NCBI RefSeq assembly: GCF_012844345.1
Contig: NZ_CP051625.1
Span: 1,178,001-1,242,000, forward strand
DNA from: Pseudomonas sp. gcc21
GTDB taxonomy: Bacteria > Pseudomonadota > Gammaproteobacteria > Pseudomonadales > Pseudomonadaceae
DNA length: 64,000 nt
Reading direction: 5' to 3'
The notes under the pieces were generated by a model. It was not told the DNA's origin and searched no databases. It saw only the letters and a program-made list of their open reading frames with translations. Positions 8,290 to 16,756 of this stretch are shown one piece after another (the first letter of the stretch is position 1; every line of letters begins with the position of its first letter). The translations under genes were made by a program, and so were the position numbers.

Positions 8290-10905
8290 TCAGTTGCGGG
8301 GCTGATCGATCACGCCGAGCTGATACTCGGTACTACGGGTGCCGCGCGTATGAATCAGCATGTAGCCCTCCATGGTCGGCGTCAGATTGTTCCGCTCTGC
8401 GGCGGTGAACAGCGCTCGCCAGAGCATCCCGGAGTCGGCGTCCTGATCGTGCGCGATAATCCGTAACGCCTTGCTCGCAGGCTTTTGTTCAACCTGGTAG
8501 CGCCACGCTGAGGTCGTACCGGCCGAGACCGGAAAGGCCACCCCTGTCTTGAGCTTCTCAGCGTTGCTTTCGCTCAGATCATCGAATACCAGCGTCAGTG
8601 GGCCCTTGATCTCACCCTTGCCGCGCCGCACGGCAGCAGTACCGATTGACCGGGCCATTTTCCCAAGGTCCTTGCGCAGACGCTGCGGGTGTATCTCCAT
8701 CCTTTGGCCGAACAGCGTCATAGCGGGACGATCGATGAGTTTCACCCGATATTCCTGACCGGCTTCGCTGATGCTGATCTCCTCGCCGCGACGCAGGTCC
8801 GCCCGCGCCTGCAAGGTAGCGGGTGCAGGCGAATAGCTGGCGGTGCACAGAGGGTCCTGCAAGCGGGTGCGCTGCGCATCATCCAGCTGACCGTTCTGCG
8901 CCAGCAGTCCACACACCTGGTCACTGTAGCCAACCCATTCCATACGCGTTGCACCCGCAGCAATCAGCAGGTCAATGACGCGGCCGCCAGCCTGTTTCGC
9001 AGCCAGCGTCAGTGCGGTCTGCTGACCAGCCGCTGCCTCTGCCCGGTCCGGCCCGCCTGAGCCAGCATCCGGTTGTTTGCGGGTTTGTCTGTGCACATCA
9101 GCGCCCTGCTCAAGCAGCAACTTCACGCTGTCCGGCTGATCGAGCTGGACGGCGGTCATCAGCGCGGTTTTACCCCAGTCATTGGGCTGGTCCGGGTCAA
9201 AGCCGTGACGTAACAGCAGTTTCAGCGCCTCGGGGTTGCCGACCGCTGCCATGACTGCGGCATTACCGTCTGGCCCCCTGCCCCGCTGGGCACCCATTTC
9301 TGCGGTTTCGTAATCAATGAAATCGCTGATCACATGTAGCGGCGCGTTGTTCAGCAGAACACTGTGCAAGGTGGCGAACTGGCGGCCCTGCTCCAGCTCA
9401 CCGGGCTGCGGCGCAATGGCATAGCGCGGCCGATAACTGGCAAAAGCAGCCAGCGGCATATCAGGTACGTGCTGCGGTGGCTCAAGGTTATCCATGCTGC
9501 GCGCGAGGCTGGCGTGAAACAGCAGATCAGCCGCGGCCGTGGCCTGAGCGGCTTCCAGGCCTTGATCGCGGAACATCTGCTGCAGTTCCAGATAAGCCGG
9601 CTGCATCATCGGCAATACGCGACGATAGATCCGCTTGTTGCCCAGGTTGCGCTCAGACCAGTCGAAGAAGGCCTCCAGCACTTCATCGTTGCGCTGCTGG
9701 AGGGCCGCCATGCGCCCGTAGCGGGCTAACGCGTCCGCCCCGACCAGAGGCAGATTGAGCAAAGTCCACTGCTGCTCCTTCCAGGTCTGGAAGTTGTCCC
9801 GGCGCTCATGCTGCGCATATTCGGCCAGCGGATCGCCGGCAAGCCTGTCGAGTTCGGTTTGCAGCGCTTGATAGGCGGGCAAGCCGGCCAGCGTATTGGT
9901 GCGCGGCGGGGTCAGATAGCTCTGATACAGACACAGGGGTTCGAGCTGATTGCCCTGCAGCCGATAAAGGCCGGCATAGGCGGACTCGCCCCGCGCTGCG
10001 GGCGAATAGAATCCCCAGCTTTCATTTACCAGCACCAGGGTTTGGCCAGCGTGCTCAAGCACATCAATCGAGGCGTAATCACCTGTCTGAGATGACGATG
10101 CGTGCGCGCGGCCGCCATAGTTCGGCTGCTCGGCAACCCAGAGCGGCAAGGTTCTGTGATCCAGGACGGGCACGCCATCGACGCTTACGCCGCGGGCCCT
10201 GCGCTCATAACCGGCATACAGCCCGGCATCATACAGGTTGACCGATATGTCGGCGGCACCGACCTGTGTTTGCTGAGTGCCTGCATGGCTGCCGGCCAAT
10301 GCCTTGAAGCCGGGCAATGCACCCGGATCGGGAAAGCCGTCACGTTGCAGCTCGCGGTTCAGCGCGGCGCCAGTGGCTTCGCACATGCTGTGCCCACGGT
10401 TATCCACCAGCCGGTACTCCGCATACGATGACCAGGCATGCGCCTCCATCTGGGCCTGCGGCTCCGGCACGGTCCAGTTGCTCAGATGTCGAGCGCGCTT
10501 GCGATACATGGACTCCAGGCAGGCAATCGCCTGCGCATCCGCCTCGCCTGTACCCGTCTCCTCAGTCAAGCCACACTGCCCGGCTCGGGACAGCATCCAG
10601 CGACGCTGATTGGCCTCGAGCAACAGACCGCCGGGCACGTCCAGCTCGCGCAGCTTTTGCCGGTATTGGTCGATCAGTTGGTGATCCAGTCGGGAAAGCG
10701 GCTCGCTGGCGCAGATCTGTTGATGCACCGCCGGCAAGGCACCGCTGCAGGCGAAGCTGGCCAGGGTTTGCGGTTTCGGTGCGTAGCTGCGCGGCGTGTT
10801 GTCGTGAAAAGGCACCGGGCCGGAAACCGGCTCGGATACACAGCCACCCAACATTGCAAACGCCCCGGCCAATACAGCGCTCCGTGGAACAATCAGTACA
10901 GCCAT
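8290..10905 (-). CDS. Large lipoprotein with LprI-like N-terminal domain and ankyrin repeats
   Basis: 871 residues. A lipobox (LGGC, C22) follows a short signal peptide. Residues about 50-140 resemble the lysozyme-inhibitor LprI/DUF1311 module: paired cysteines in FACSGALPAVHQQIC, then an ANQRRWMLSRAGQC stretch and a further cysteine in AIACLESMYRKR. Around 540-670 there are two to three ankyrin repeats (GNPEALKLLLRHGFDPDQPNDWGK-type and VKLLLEQGADV). The rest is unassigned. It starts 10 bases after tonB stops, so it is probably the last gene of the exbB-exbD-tonB transcript. Likely periplasmic, attached to a membrane; the substrate or partner is unknown. Module assignments are read by eye. 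Confidence 0.8.
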   Translation of the reverse strand: MAVLIVPRSAVLAGAFAMLGGCVSEPVSGPVPFHDNTPRSYAPKPQTLASFACSGALPAVHQQICASEPLSRLDHQLIDQYRQKLRELDVPGGLLLEANQRRWMLSRAGQCGLTEETGTGEADAQAIACLESMYRKRARHLSNWTVPEPQAQMEAHAWSSYAEYRLVDNRGHSMCEATGAALNRELQRDGFPDPGALPGFKALAGSHAGTQQTQVGAADISVNLYDAGLYAGYERRARGVSVDGVPVLDHRTLPLWVAEQPNYGGRAHASSSQTGDYASIDVLEHAGQTLVLVNESWGFYSPAARGESAYAGLYRLQGNQLEPLCLYQSYLTPPRTNTLAGLPAYQALQTELDRLAGDPLAEYAQHERRDNFQTWKEQQWTLLNLPLVGADALARYGRMAALQQRNDEVLEAFFDWSERNLGNKRIYRRVLPMMQPAYLELQQMFRDQGLEAAQATAAADLLFHASLARSMDNLEPPQHVPDMPLAAFASYRPRYAIAPQPGELEQGRQFATLHSVLLNNAPLHVISDFIDYETAEMGAQRGRGPDGNAAVMAAVGNPEALKLLLRHGFDPDQPNDWGKTALMTAVQLDQPDSVKLLLEQGADVHRQTRKQPDAGSGGPDRAEAAAGQQTALTLAAKQAGGRVIDLLIAAGATRMEWVGYSDQVCGLLAQNGQLDDAQRTRLQDPLCTASYSPAPATLQARADLRRGEEISISEAGQEYRVKLIDRPAMTLFGQRMEIHPQRLRKDLGKMARSIGTAAVRRGKGEIKGPLTLVFDDLSESNAEKLKTGVAFPVSAGTTSAWRYQVEQKPASKALRIIAHDQDADSGMLWRALFTAAERNNLTPTMEGYMLIHTRGTRSTEYQLGVIDQPRN

Positions 10906-10915
10906 GGTCAGGCTC

Positions 10916-11647
10916 CTAATCTATGAATATTGCTGTGCCATACACCGTGTAGCGCGACGCGCCCTGATTTGGCGGTGGCGGAAAGGGACCGGCCAGACGT
11001 ATCGCCCGCTCGACGGCGTCATCCAGTACGGCATCGCCACACGGGTCGATCTCGAAGGAAATCATCTCGCCCTGTGCATCCACCAGAATCTCGTAAGGGA
11101 TATAGCAGCGGCGCTTGAAATCCTCGGGGTCGCCCTTGTAGCCCGGCGGTGGCTTGTACGACGAACCGGGCGGCCGTTTGAGATTGGCGATGACCCTGTT
11201 CTTTACCGTATCCGCGTAGCCTGACGGCACCGGCCTTCCGCGACCGGGCGACGTGCTTGGCGCGGGCGCAGGCGGCGCAGCCCAATCGTTATTCGCGCCG
11301 AAGGAATGCACCGGCGGGCCCTTGGGTTTTGGCGCCGCAGCAGCTTGCTGGCGCGGTGGCGTTGGCTTTGCCGGTTCGGGCTCGGGTTCCAATTCTGGTT
11401 CTGGTTCGGGTTCGGGTTCGGGCAAGGGCTCAGGTTCAGGCTCAGGTTCAGGCTCAGGCTCAGGTTCTGGCTCGGGCTCTTCCGGCAGCTCAACCAGTTC
11501 CACAGCCACTACGTTCGACTCCGGAGCCGTTGTGTGGCTGAATCGCCCACTGCCGAGCCATACGATCAATGCCGCGTGCAGTATCACCGATACCACTATC
11601 ACACCTGAACGAACCAACCAGCTGGCATGTGTGCTGGCCATATTCAT
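10916..11647 (-). CDS. tonB: TonB-family energy transducer
   Basis: 243 residues. One N-terminal membrane anchor (about 14-32), a long proline/glutamate spacer made of EP dipeptides (about 56-95), a PTPPRQQAAAAPKPKG linker and a C-terminal TonB-type domain with YPYEILVDAQGEM-like strands. It couples the proton-motive force harvested by ExbB-ExbD to outer-membrane receptors. The ATG overlaps the exbD stop (TGATG). The C-terminal domain is less canonical than in siderophore TonB, and no receptor gene is near, so its partner is unknown. No Fur-like box was seen upstream. Confidence 0.85.
   Translation of the reverse strand: MNMASTHASWLVRSGVIVVSVILHAALIVWLGSGRFSHTTAPESNVVAVELVELPEEPEPEPEPEPEPEPEPEPLPEPEPEPEPELEPEPEPAKPTPPRQQAAAAPKPKGPPVHSFGANNDWAAPPAPAPSTSPGRGRPVPSGYADTVKNRVIANLKRPPGSSYKPPPGYKGDPEDFKRRCYIPYEILVDAQGEMISFEIDPCGDAVLDDAVERAIRLAGPFPPPPNQGASRYTVYGTAIFID
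11363..11482. repeat. Tandem hexanucleotide repeat coding for (Glu-Pro)n in tonB
   Basis: Six-base units of the type GGTTCG/GGCTCA repeat about 20 times on the plus strand, coding alternately Glu and Pro on the minus strand. Most units differ at third codon positions only. Such a tract can expand or contract in frame and set the length of the periplasmic spacer. Confidence 0.85.
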
Positions 11648-12081
11648 CAGGGTGTCAGCTCTTCGGTCGCTACCAGGCTGATGCGTGTATAGCCGGCTTT
11701 CTGTAGCGTGTTCATCACCCGCATCAGGGTGCCGTAGTCAACAGCCTGATCACCCCGCAGAAACATACGCGTCCCGGTCTGCCCGCCGGTCAGGGTTGAA
11801 ACCAGCGAAGCGAGTTCGCCCAACGCAACCGGCGTTTCCTGTACAAACAGCTCACCGCCAGGCTGGACGCTGACGTACACCGGATCAGCCGGTGGCGGAC
11901 TGGCCGTCGAGGCATTACTGGGCAGATCGACCGGCACGTCAACGGTGGCGAGCGGCGCTGCCACCATGAAGATAATCAGCAGCACCAACATCACATCGAC
12001 GAAGGGCGTGATGTTCATTTCGGCGTTCTGGTGGTAGTTATGCCGCTTGACCATGGGGCCGGAGTTGAACTGGATGCTCAT
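11647..12081 (-). CDS. exbD: Biopolymer transport protein ExbD
   Basis: 144 residues: a short cytoplasmic start (NAEMNITPFVDVMLVLLIIF) with the conserved aspartate of the transmembrane helix, which carries protons in the ExbB5-ExbD2 motor, then a periplasmic domain. It lies one base after exbB and overlaps tonB, in the usual exbB-exbD-tonB order. Inner membrane. Confidence 0.95.
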   Translation of the reverse strand: MSIQFNSGPMVKRHNYHQNAEMNITPFVDVMLVLLIIFMVAAPLATVDVPVDLPSNASTASPPPADPVYVSVQPGGELFVQETPVALGELASLVSTLTGGQTGTRMFLRGDQAVDYGTLMRVMNTLQKAGYTRISLVATEELTP

Positions 12082-12082
12082 C

Positions 12083-12949
12083 TCAACGTCCCTCGTCCAG
12101 CTGCCGTGACACAGAGGCGATCATCTCCGCCGAGAAATTATCCAGCGAACCGACGAAGCCGTTGATGTCGCGGGCGAACTTGTTGAAGATCATCACTGCG
12201 GGAATCGCTGCGAAGAGCCCGAGGGCGGTTGCCAGCAACGCTTCGGCAATGCCCGGCGCAACCACCGCCAGACTGGCGGTCTTCAGGGTGGCGATACTGG
12301 CAAAACTGTTCAGGATGCCCCATACGGTGCCGAACAGCCCGATGAATGGGGCTGTCGCGCCGATTGTTGCCAGCACACCCATCATGGTGCCCAGCCGTGC
12401 AAGGTCGCGCTCCTGAACGATGCTGGAGGTGAGCGACATGCGCTGCAGCAAGCGATTGATCTGGTCGGCATTGGCCTCGCCATTACGGTGCCGGCCGAAG
12501 TGCTTGAGTTCAGCCTGAGCGACCTGCCACATCCGGCCCATAGGGCTTTTGTCGGCCTGCTCGGCCAATGCTGCCGTTTCACCTTTGCGAAACGCCGCGA
12601 GAAACTGTTTGTTGCGACGCCGGGTACGATTGAAAACGATCACCTTCTCCATCAGTACCGCCCAGGTCAGTAGCGAACAGCAGACCAGCAGTATCATCAC
12701 TGCTTTGACCACTACATCGGCCTGCAAGAACATCTCCCGCGCGCCAAATCGTTCTGCCTGGGCCGCGCTCCCCGCCTCGGCAGACGCTGCATTGCTTTGC
12801 ACAGGCTGGATCTGAGCCGCTGGAGCCTCGGGTTGTTGCGCCAGTACCGCACCGGTCATACCGCAAAGCACAATCAGCACAGCTAACGCGGCCAGTCGCA
12901 TACGGGCCTGCCAACGGGCCGCACGGTTGAGGATGATACTCGTCTGCAT
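12083..12949 (-). CDS. exbB: Biopolymer transport protein ExbB with N-terminal signal extension
   Basis: 288 residues from ATG 12949, preceded by GAGG; the open frame runs further up but without a ribosome site. Residues 1-36 look like a signal sequence (ending VLAQQ), followed by an A/Q/P-rich stretch and three transmembrane segments of the MotA/TolQ/ExbB family. The GLFGTVWGIL motif near residue 205 and the TALGLFAAIPAV motif near 250 are diagnostic. Proton channel of the TonB energising complex. Extended ExbB forms with a cleavable signal are known in Pseudomonas. Confidence 0.93.
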   Translation of the reverse strand: MQTSIILNRAARWQARMRLAALAVLIVLCGMTGAVLAQQPEAPAAQIQPVQSNAASAEAGSAAQAERFGAREMFLQADVVVKAVMILLVCCSLLTWAVLMEKVIVFNRTRRRNKQFLAAFRKGETAALAEQADKSPMGRMWQVAQAELKHFGRHRNGEANADQINRLLQRMSLTSSIVQERDLARLGTMMGVLATIGATAPFIGLFGTVWGILNSFASIATLKTASLAVVAPGIAEALLATALGLFAAIPAVMIFNKFARDINGFVGSLDNFSAEMIASVSRQLDEGR

Positions 12950-13016
12950 GGAAACCTCTTTTATCGTTGTTATCAGGCTCAGCCCACTTACTGGAAGAAC
13001 AGTGACGGGTCTGAGT

Positions 13017-13307
13017 TCAAAGATTGAGCAAAGCGTGCAAATCGGCGACGTAACGTGCGAAGGCCTCGCGTCCGGCGGGGCTGAGCCGCACCCGCGTACG
13101 CGGCTTCTTGCCGGCGAAGTCCTTGGTGATCTGTACGTAGTCGGCGTTTTCAAGCGTGCCCAGATGTGCGCCCAGATTGCCGTCGGTGGCTTTGACGATG
13201 GATTTGAGCGCAACGAACTCCAGCCACTGCTTCGCCTCGAGCGTATTCAGGGCGGCCATGATCTTCAGGCGAACCGGCTGATGGATGATTTCGTCTGGAC
13301 TGTGCAT
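13017..13307 (-). CDS. Winged-helix transcriptional regulator (HTH_34 type)
   Basis: 96 residues forming one winged helix: PVRLKIMAAL (helix 1), ALKSIVKATDGNLGAHLGTLENADYV (recognition region), and a basic wing with KKPRTRVRLSPAGREAF. This is the layout of small MarR/ArsR-like regulators classified as HTH_34. It starts one base after the stop of the membrane protein gene upstream, a common pairing for this regulator family. A palindrome over the presumed promoter at 13893 is its likely operator. exbB starts 67 bases downstream on the same strand. Confidence 0.88.
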   Translation of the reverse strand: MHSPDEIIHQPVRLKIMAALNTLEAKQWLEFVALKSIVKATDGNLGAHLGTLENADYVQITKDFAGKKPRTRVRLSPAGREAFARYVADLHALLNL

Positions 13308-13308
13308 G

Positions 13309-13857
13309 TCAGTAGTTCCGCAGCCACAGACCCGAGACCATCAGCGTTCCACCGCAGGCGAAGGCCATCCACCCCCAGAACCAGGCACTCAGCCAGAGAA
13401 ACCCGGACAGGCTCAATATGGCGAGCAGCGCACCGATCACCAGATAGCGCGGCCTGAGCTGCACGCCGCGCAGAATGTACAGTGTGGAAACAAATAATGG
13501 CGCGAGCATCGAGCCCTGCTCGGCGCTTAATGGCCACATGACGATATGGATGAGTATGCAGAGCAGCAGGATGCTGCCAATGAGCGCGAGATAGCGCCAG
13601 GCAATACCGGGAATATCAGGGTTGGTGCGGCGGGCAATGGCGCTGCCTGCCAGCAACCCAAACACAACTACCAGTACCCAAACGAGCAGAATGTATTGAG
13701 GAAAAACCGCACTCAAGGCGAAGCCGATGAAATAGGCAAAACCCCAAAGCAGCAACTGGCCTGACTCGGCCCGGTAGTCCTGAAAGCCGGCAGCACGGGC
13801 CTTGATCTCAGCAATTTCCCGCAAGGCGCGGGCGGCCTCTTCGGCAGATGACCCCAT
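13309..13857 (-). CDS. Multi-pass membrane protein paired with the winged-helix regulator
   Basis: 182 residues from ATG 13857; the frame could begin 21 codons earlier, but those codons lie over the promoter palindrome. An N-terminal amphipathic helix rich in Ala/Glu/Arg is followed by about five transmembrane helices (from residue 32 on). No catalytic motif. Small membrane proteins in this genomic position next to HTH_34 regulators are usually annotated as hypothetical. Possibly a sensor or a regulator of the paired transcription factor, by inference from adjacency only. Confidence 0.7.
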   Translation of the reverse strand: MGSSAEEAARALREIAEIKARAAGFQDYRAESGQLLLWGFAYFIGFALSAVFPQYILLVWVLVVVFGLLAGSAIARRTNPDIPGIAWRYLALIGSILLLCILIHIVMWPLSAEQGSMLAPLFVSTLYILRGVQLRPRYLVIGALLAILSLSGFLWLSAWFWGWMAFACGGTLMVSGLWLRNY

Positions 13858-13883
13858 AAACTCGGAACTCTTGTTATTCGTTA

Positions 13884-13921
13884 TGCAAAGTACTCTATTT
13901 AATAGAGCGAACGAAAACAAG
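13884..13921 (-). promoter_or_regulatory. Candidate promoter with palindromic operator
   Basis: CTCTATT (13893-13899), a single T, then AATAGAG (13901-13907) form a perfect palindrome. On the minus strand TTGTTT and TAGAGT are 17 bases apart and the palindrome covers the space between and the -10. A dimeric winged-helix repressor bound here would block the promoter; the regulator at 13017-13307 is the obvious candidate. Confidence 0.5.
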
Positions 13922-14078
13922 TATCGTCTCGAATTTTTAATTTATGATTTTGTGATCCAGTAGAGAGACAGAAACCCGAGACCATGAGTCTTCTCAATAC
14001 AAAGGTATGGGAGAGGCGATCGCGACAACGACGGCAGCGCGCTTTGGGTTTTCTGGCAGGTCGTCTGAAACCAGCGGT

Positions 14079-14600
14079 TCAGCGCCAGCCGCTGGCATTC
14101 CACCAGTCGATTGCCTGGCGACTGATCACCGCCACTGGCAAGGTTGCATCCACAGTCAATACCCGCGGTTCGTTATCCGGTCTTTGCAAGGTGGAAAACT
14201 GGCTGCTGATCAGATTCAGGGACATGAAATGCCCCCTGCGCAAAGCAGAACGCCGTTGTACTTCAGCCTGATCGATATCCAGAAATACGAAGCCCAATCC
14301 TGGAATGGCCTCACGCAGCTGCTCCCGGTAGAAACGCTTCAACGCCGAGCAACTCAACACCGGCTTCTGCCCCGCCGCTACCGCGCTAACCAGCAACTTA
14401 CCGAGCTGTCGGAGCCACTCCAGACGATCCTCATCATCCAGCGCGATGCCACTGCGCATCTTCTCGATGCTGGCTGGGCTGTGAAACTGGTCACCTTCAA
14501 TGTGCACACCACCTGCGCCCTCGGCGATCGCCTCGGCGATAGTGCTCTTGCCACAGGATGTCACGCCCATAACCACCAATGCATTTATACCCTGCTGCAT
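14079..14600 (-). CDS. gntK: Gluconokinase
   Basis: 173 residues, the standard length of the P-loop gluconokinase family. P-loop GVTSCGKST at 12-20; EGDQFHSPASIEKMRSGIALDDEDRLEWL is the substrate-binding block; CSALKRFYREQLR and FLDID follow. The SHFxxSLLxSQxxxLE-like region reads RGHFMSLNLISSQFSTLQRP. It phosphorylates D-gluconate to 6-phosphogluconate for the Entner-Doudoroff pathway. It stands alone here, without gntP or gntR neighbours, downstream of the toxin-antitoxin pair. Confidence 0.92.
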   Translation of the reverse strand: MQQGINALVVMGVTSCGKSTIAEAIAEGAGGVHIEGDQFHSPASIEKMRSGIALDDEDRLEWLRQLGKLLVSAVAAGQKPVLSCSALKRFYREQLREAIPGLGFVFLDIDQAEVQRRSALRRGHFMSLNLISSQFSTLQRPDNEPRVLTVDATLPVAVISRQAIDWWNASGWR

Positions 14601-14644
14601 ACATTTCCCCTCTGCGGTACCCGTTTGTGCCAGGGGCGCTCGTT

Positions 14645-15226
14645 TCAGAGATAATCGATTAACAACTCTCTGGCCCAGGTTTCAAGCGGCTGGTACGTCT
14701 GTAGGCAGCCATCGTCCAATCTTGCAATGCGAATGAAAGGTTGCTCGAGACTGCTGTTGTCAATCACATGTACTTCATTGGCGAGCGCCAGCGCACGGTG
14801 GACATTGCTGAGCGTGCGAGGAATACGCGATTCGATCTTGGCTTCAGGTACGGCGTGGCCGCCCTCGCTCACGCGCTGCGCAACCCGGGCCTTGTTCAAA
14901 TCAGAGCATTCGAGATAAATAAACACCAGAATAACCTGATAGCCAAGCGCTCTGGCCTCTGCGACGAAATCGATCTTGGAAGGATGCGAGAAAACGGTCT
15001 CGTAGCAGAAGGTTGCGCCCTCCTGCAGTAGTTCATAACGGATAACTTCGGCCAGCCGCGCCGCTCGATAGCTGGCCTCCTCCGGATTGTCTGGCGACAG
15101 ATCGCGGGCAATATTGTCGGCGTTGATAAACACCATGCCACGCGGTTCGAGGAACAGGCGGTAAAAGGTGCTTTTACCCGCCCCGTTGCCACCGGTAAGG
15201 ATCCAGAGCTGCTTTTGCGGCGGCAT
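14645..15226 (-). CDS. Zeta-toxin-like P-loop kinase
   Basis: 193 residues. P-loop GGNGAGKST (12-20), INADNIARDLSP (the D that would bind the sugar-nucleotide acceptor), an ETVFSHPSK block and an RVSEGGHAVPEAKIESRIPR lid with the Rx6-7GGHxVP pattern that marks small zeta-family proteins. Classical zeta toxins phosphorylate UDP-N-acetylglucosamine; the substrate here is unproven. It starts 11 bases after a ParD-like antitoxin gene, so the two form a type II toxin-antitoxin operon. A housekeeping kinase role cannot be excluded. Confidence 0.82.
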   Translation of the reverse strand: MPPQKQLWILTGGNGAGKSTFYRLFLEPRGMVFINADNIARDLSPDNPEEASYRAARLAEVIRYELLQEGATFCYETVFSHPSKIDFVAEARALGYQVILVFIYLECSDLNKARVAQRVSEGGHAVPEAKIESRIPRTLSNVHRALALANEVHVIDNSSLEQPFIRIARLDDGCLQTYQPLETWARELLIDYL

Positions 15227-15237
15227 GGTTCAGAGGC

Positions 15238-15642
15238 TCATCCTTGCAAAGGCACGAACTGACCATCACGGAACCGCCCGGTTTCGACGCGCCCGTCCGG
15301 ATGGTGTTGCTCAAGCAGACCAGGCATTGACCGACTGGCCTGATAACGGATCGTCGATGCGCTGACTTGGTCGCCAAGCGTTCCCGTGGCGCGCGCCAGA
15401 TCAACCTCTGCAAACACATCATCAGACGCCACCGGCTCGGCGCGTACGGGCTCGACGCGAATCCGCGCCAATCCTTCTCTTATGGCAAGCAATGCCCGTG
15501 CATCCAGGTCGCGCTCTACTGCACGGCCGATCTCGGCCCAATACTCGATCTGGCGCGGCGTGGTGCGCTTTTCCAGGCTACCCTGCGTCGCGGCGGCCAC
15601 AACCAGTTTCTCATCAAGTCGAAGCGGTGAAGACGTAGCCAT
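15238..15642 (-). CDS. ParD-like antitoxin
   Basis: 134 residues from ATG 15642, chosen because AGGAGAAAGG precedes it; the open frame upstream belongs to no gene. Residues 1-60 (PLRLDEKLVVAAATQGSL then KRTTPRQIEYWAEIGRAVER) match the ParD-like antitoxin family, a ribbon-helix-helix-type DNA-binding module. The C-terminal half, about residues 65-134, is probably the toxin-binding part and ends with an RYQASRSMPGLLEQHHPDGR segment. First gene of a two-gene operon with the zeta-like kinase. A palindrome lies 40 bases upstream. Confidence 0.8.
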   Translation of the reverse strand: MATSSPLRLDEKLVVAAATQGSLEKRTTPRQIEYWAEIGRAVERDLDARALLAIREGLARIRVEPVRAEPVASDDVFAEVDLARATGTLGDQVSASTIRYQASRSMPGLLEQHHPDGRVETGRFRDGQFVPLQG

Positions 15643-15680
15643 AACCTTTCTCCTGATCAACAGACACTCGCACCATAGCA

Positions 15681-15700
15681 ATTGTAGCGCGCCGCTACAA
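15681..15700 (-). promoter_or_regulatory. Palindromic operator over the -10 of the toxin-antitoxin promoter
   Basis: TTGTAGCG (15682-15689), three bases, CGCTACAA (15693-15700): a perfect inverted repeat. On the minus strand TACAAT at its downstream edge fits a -10, about 40 bases before the antitoxin start, as expected for antitoxin autorepression. Confidence 0.55.
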
Positions 15701-15727
15701 GCATGCTGAACCAGTGATAAAAGCGGG

Positions 15728-16735
15728 TCAGAACCCTTCGCCAGCCAGGCGGTCAGCCAGATCCTCAAGGATTTCGAGCCCCTGCACATCGGTATCCAGC
15801 CAAGGCAAACGCGGCCGCGGCAGCGCGGCAAAGGTTTCATCAATGCGCTGCAAATAGGTCGCCTCCTGGTGCCGCCGGCGTTCAAGGAAGGCACCATCGG
15901 CTTCAACCGGTATGACGCGATTGACCAGCGTGGCGACCACCGGGATCCCGGCGTCCTGCAGCGTGGTAACCGCTCTTGCGGTTTCCAGAATCGGCAGTCG
16001 CTCCGGTGTGAGAACAAACATGAACCCGCTCTGGGCTGCGTCTTCCAGCTGGCGACGCGCCTGATGGAACAGCCTGCGCCGGTTGAGCAGCGTTTCCGCG
16101 ATGTCCCGTGTACGCTGGTCGAGCGCGCTCAGCGCGTCTTCCTTCGGATCATCAAAGGGAGAACTCACATCGCGACCGGCCCTGGGCGTCAGGTGTTTCA
16201 GCACCTTGCCCAGCTGCTCGGACTTGCGGTTATGCGTGAGCAGGCCATCAGTCCAGGCGGCCATTGCCTCCGGCAAGGTCAACAGGCGCAGGGTGTGTCC
16301 CGTTGGGGCCGTATCGAAAATGATCAGGTCATAGGCAAGCTCAGGATCGGTAATCAATCGCGCGATTCGCTCAAGCAATGCCGCTTCCTGCGCCCCTGGC
16401 GATTGGCGGGTCAGCTGCATCTGGCGCTTGAGCTCATCCATCATTTCCGGCGCCGCGAAGCCGCGCATCTGCGCGGTGACGCGCGCAAGATGCGCCTCGA
16501 CCTCGATATCCGGATCGATTTCCATGGCATCGAGATTGGGCAGCAGGCGACGCGGTGTATCGTCCAGCTGTTTGGCGAACACATCGCCCAGGCTGTGCGC
16601 GGGATCCGTGGAAACGATCAGGCAGCGCTTGCCTCGGCGAGCAGCGAGGACCGCCAGGGCGGCCGAAACCGTGGTCTTGCCCACACCGCCCTTTCCCCCC
16701 ACCCAGACCAGGCGGCGGCTCAACAAATCAAACAT
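15728..16735 (-). CDS. ArsA/Get3-family ATPase
   Basis: 335 residues, one ATPase domain. Deviant Walker A GGKGGVGKTT (13-22) with the signature lysine, switch I STDPAHSLGDVF, and FDTAPTGHTLRLL as the switch II block. These are the diagnostic motifs of ArsA/Get3. There is no ArsB, ArsC or ArsR gene nearby, and no second ATPase half, so arsenite pumping is unlikely. It lies 21 bases after a small protein ending in two cysteines, which itself overlaps cstA; this fixed order suggests the ATPase serves that operon, for example in membrane-protein or metal handling. Function unproven. Confidence 0.9.
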   Translation of the reverse strand: MFDLLSRRLVWVGGKGGVGKTTVSAALAVLAARRGKRCLIVSTDPAHSLGDVFAKQLDDTPRRLLPNLDAMEIDPDIEVEAHLARVTAQMRGFAAPEMMDELKRQMQLTRQSPGAQEAALLERIARLITDPELAYDLIIFDTAPTGHTLRLLTLPEAMAAWTDGLLTHNRKSEQLGKVLKHLTPRAGRDVSSPFDDPKEDALSALDQRTRDIAETLLNRRRLFHQARRQLEDAAQSGFMFVLTPERLPILETARAVTTLQDAGIPVVATLVNRVIPVEADGAFLERRRHQEATYLQRIDETFAALPRPRLPWLDTDVQGLEILEDLADRLAGEGF

Positions 16736-16756
16736 GTGTGTACCTCTGCGGGAAGA

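Noticed and set aside
11363..11482. CRISPR array
   Set aside because: The repeat units are six bases long with no spacers and code for Glu-Pro in tonB. No other regular repeat-spacer pattern is in the window.
11253..11681. Gly/Ser-rich open frame on the plus strand
   Set aside because: It is the antisense reading of the Glu-Pro repeat of tonB; no ribosome site or signal, and the composition follows from the repeat.
15728..16735. Arsenite efflux ATPase (arsA) in an arsenic resistance operon
   Set aside because: The protein has a single ATPase half and the neighbours are cstA and a CC-tailed protein; no arsB, arsC, arsD or arsR is present.
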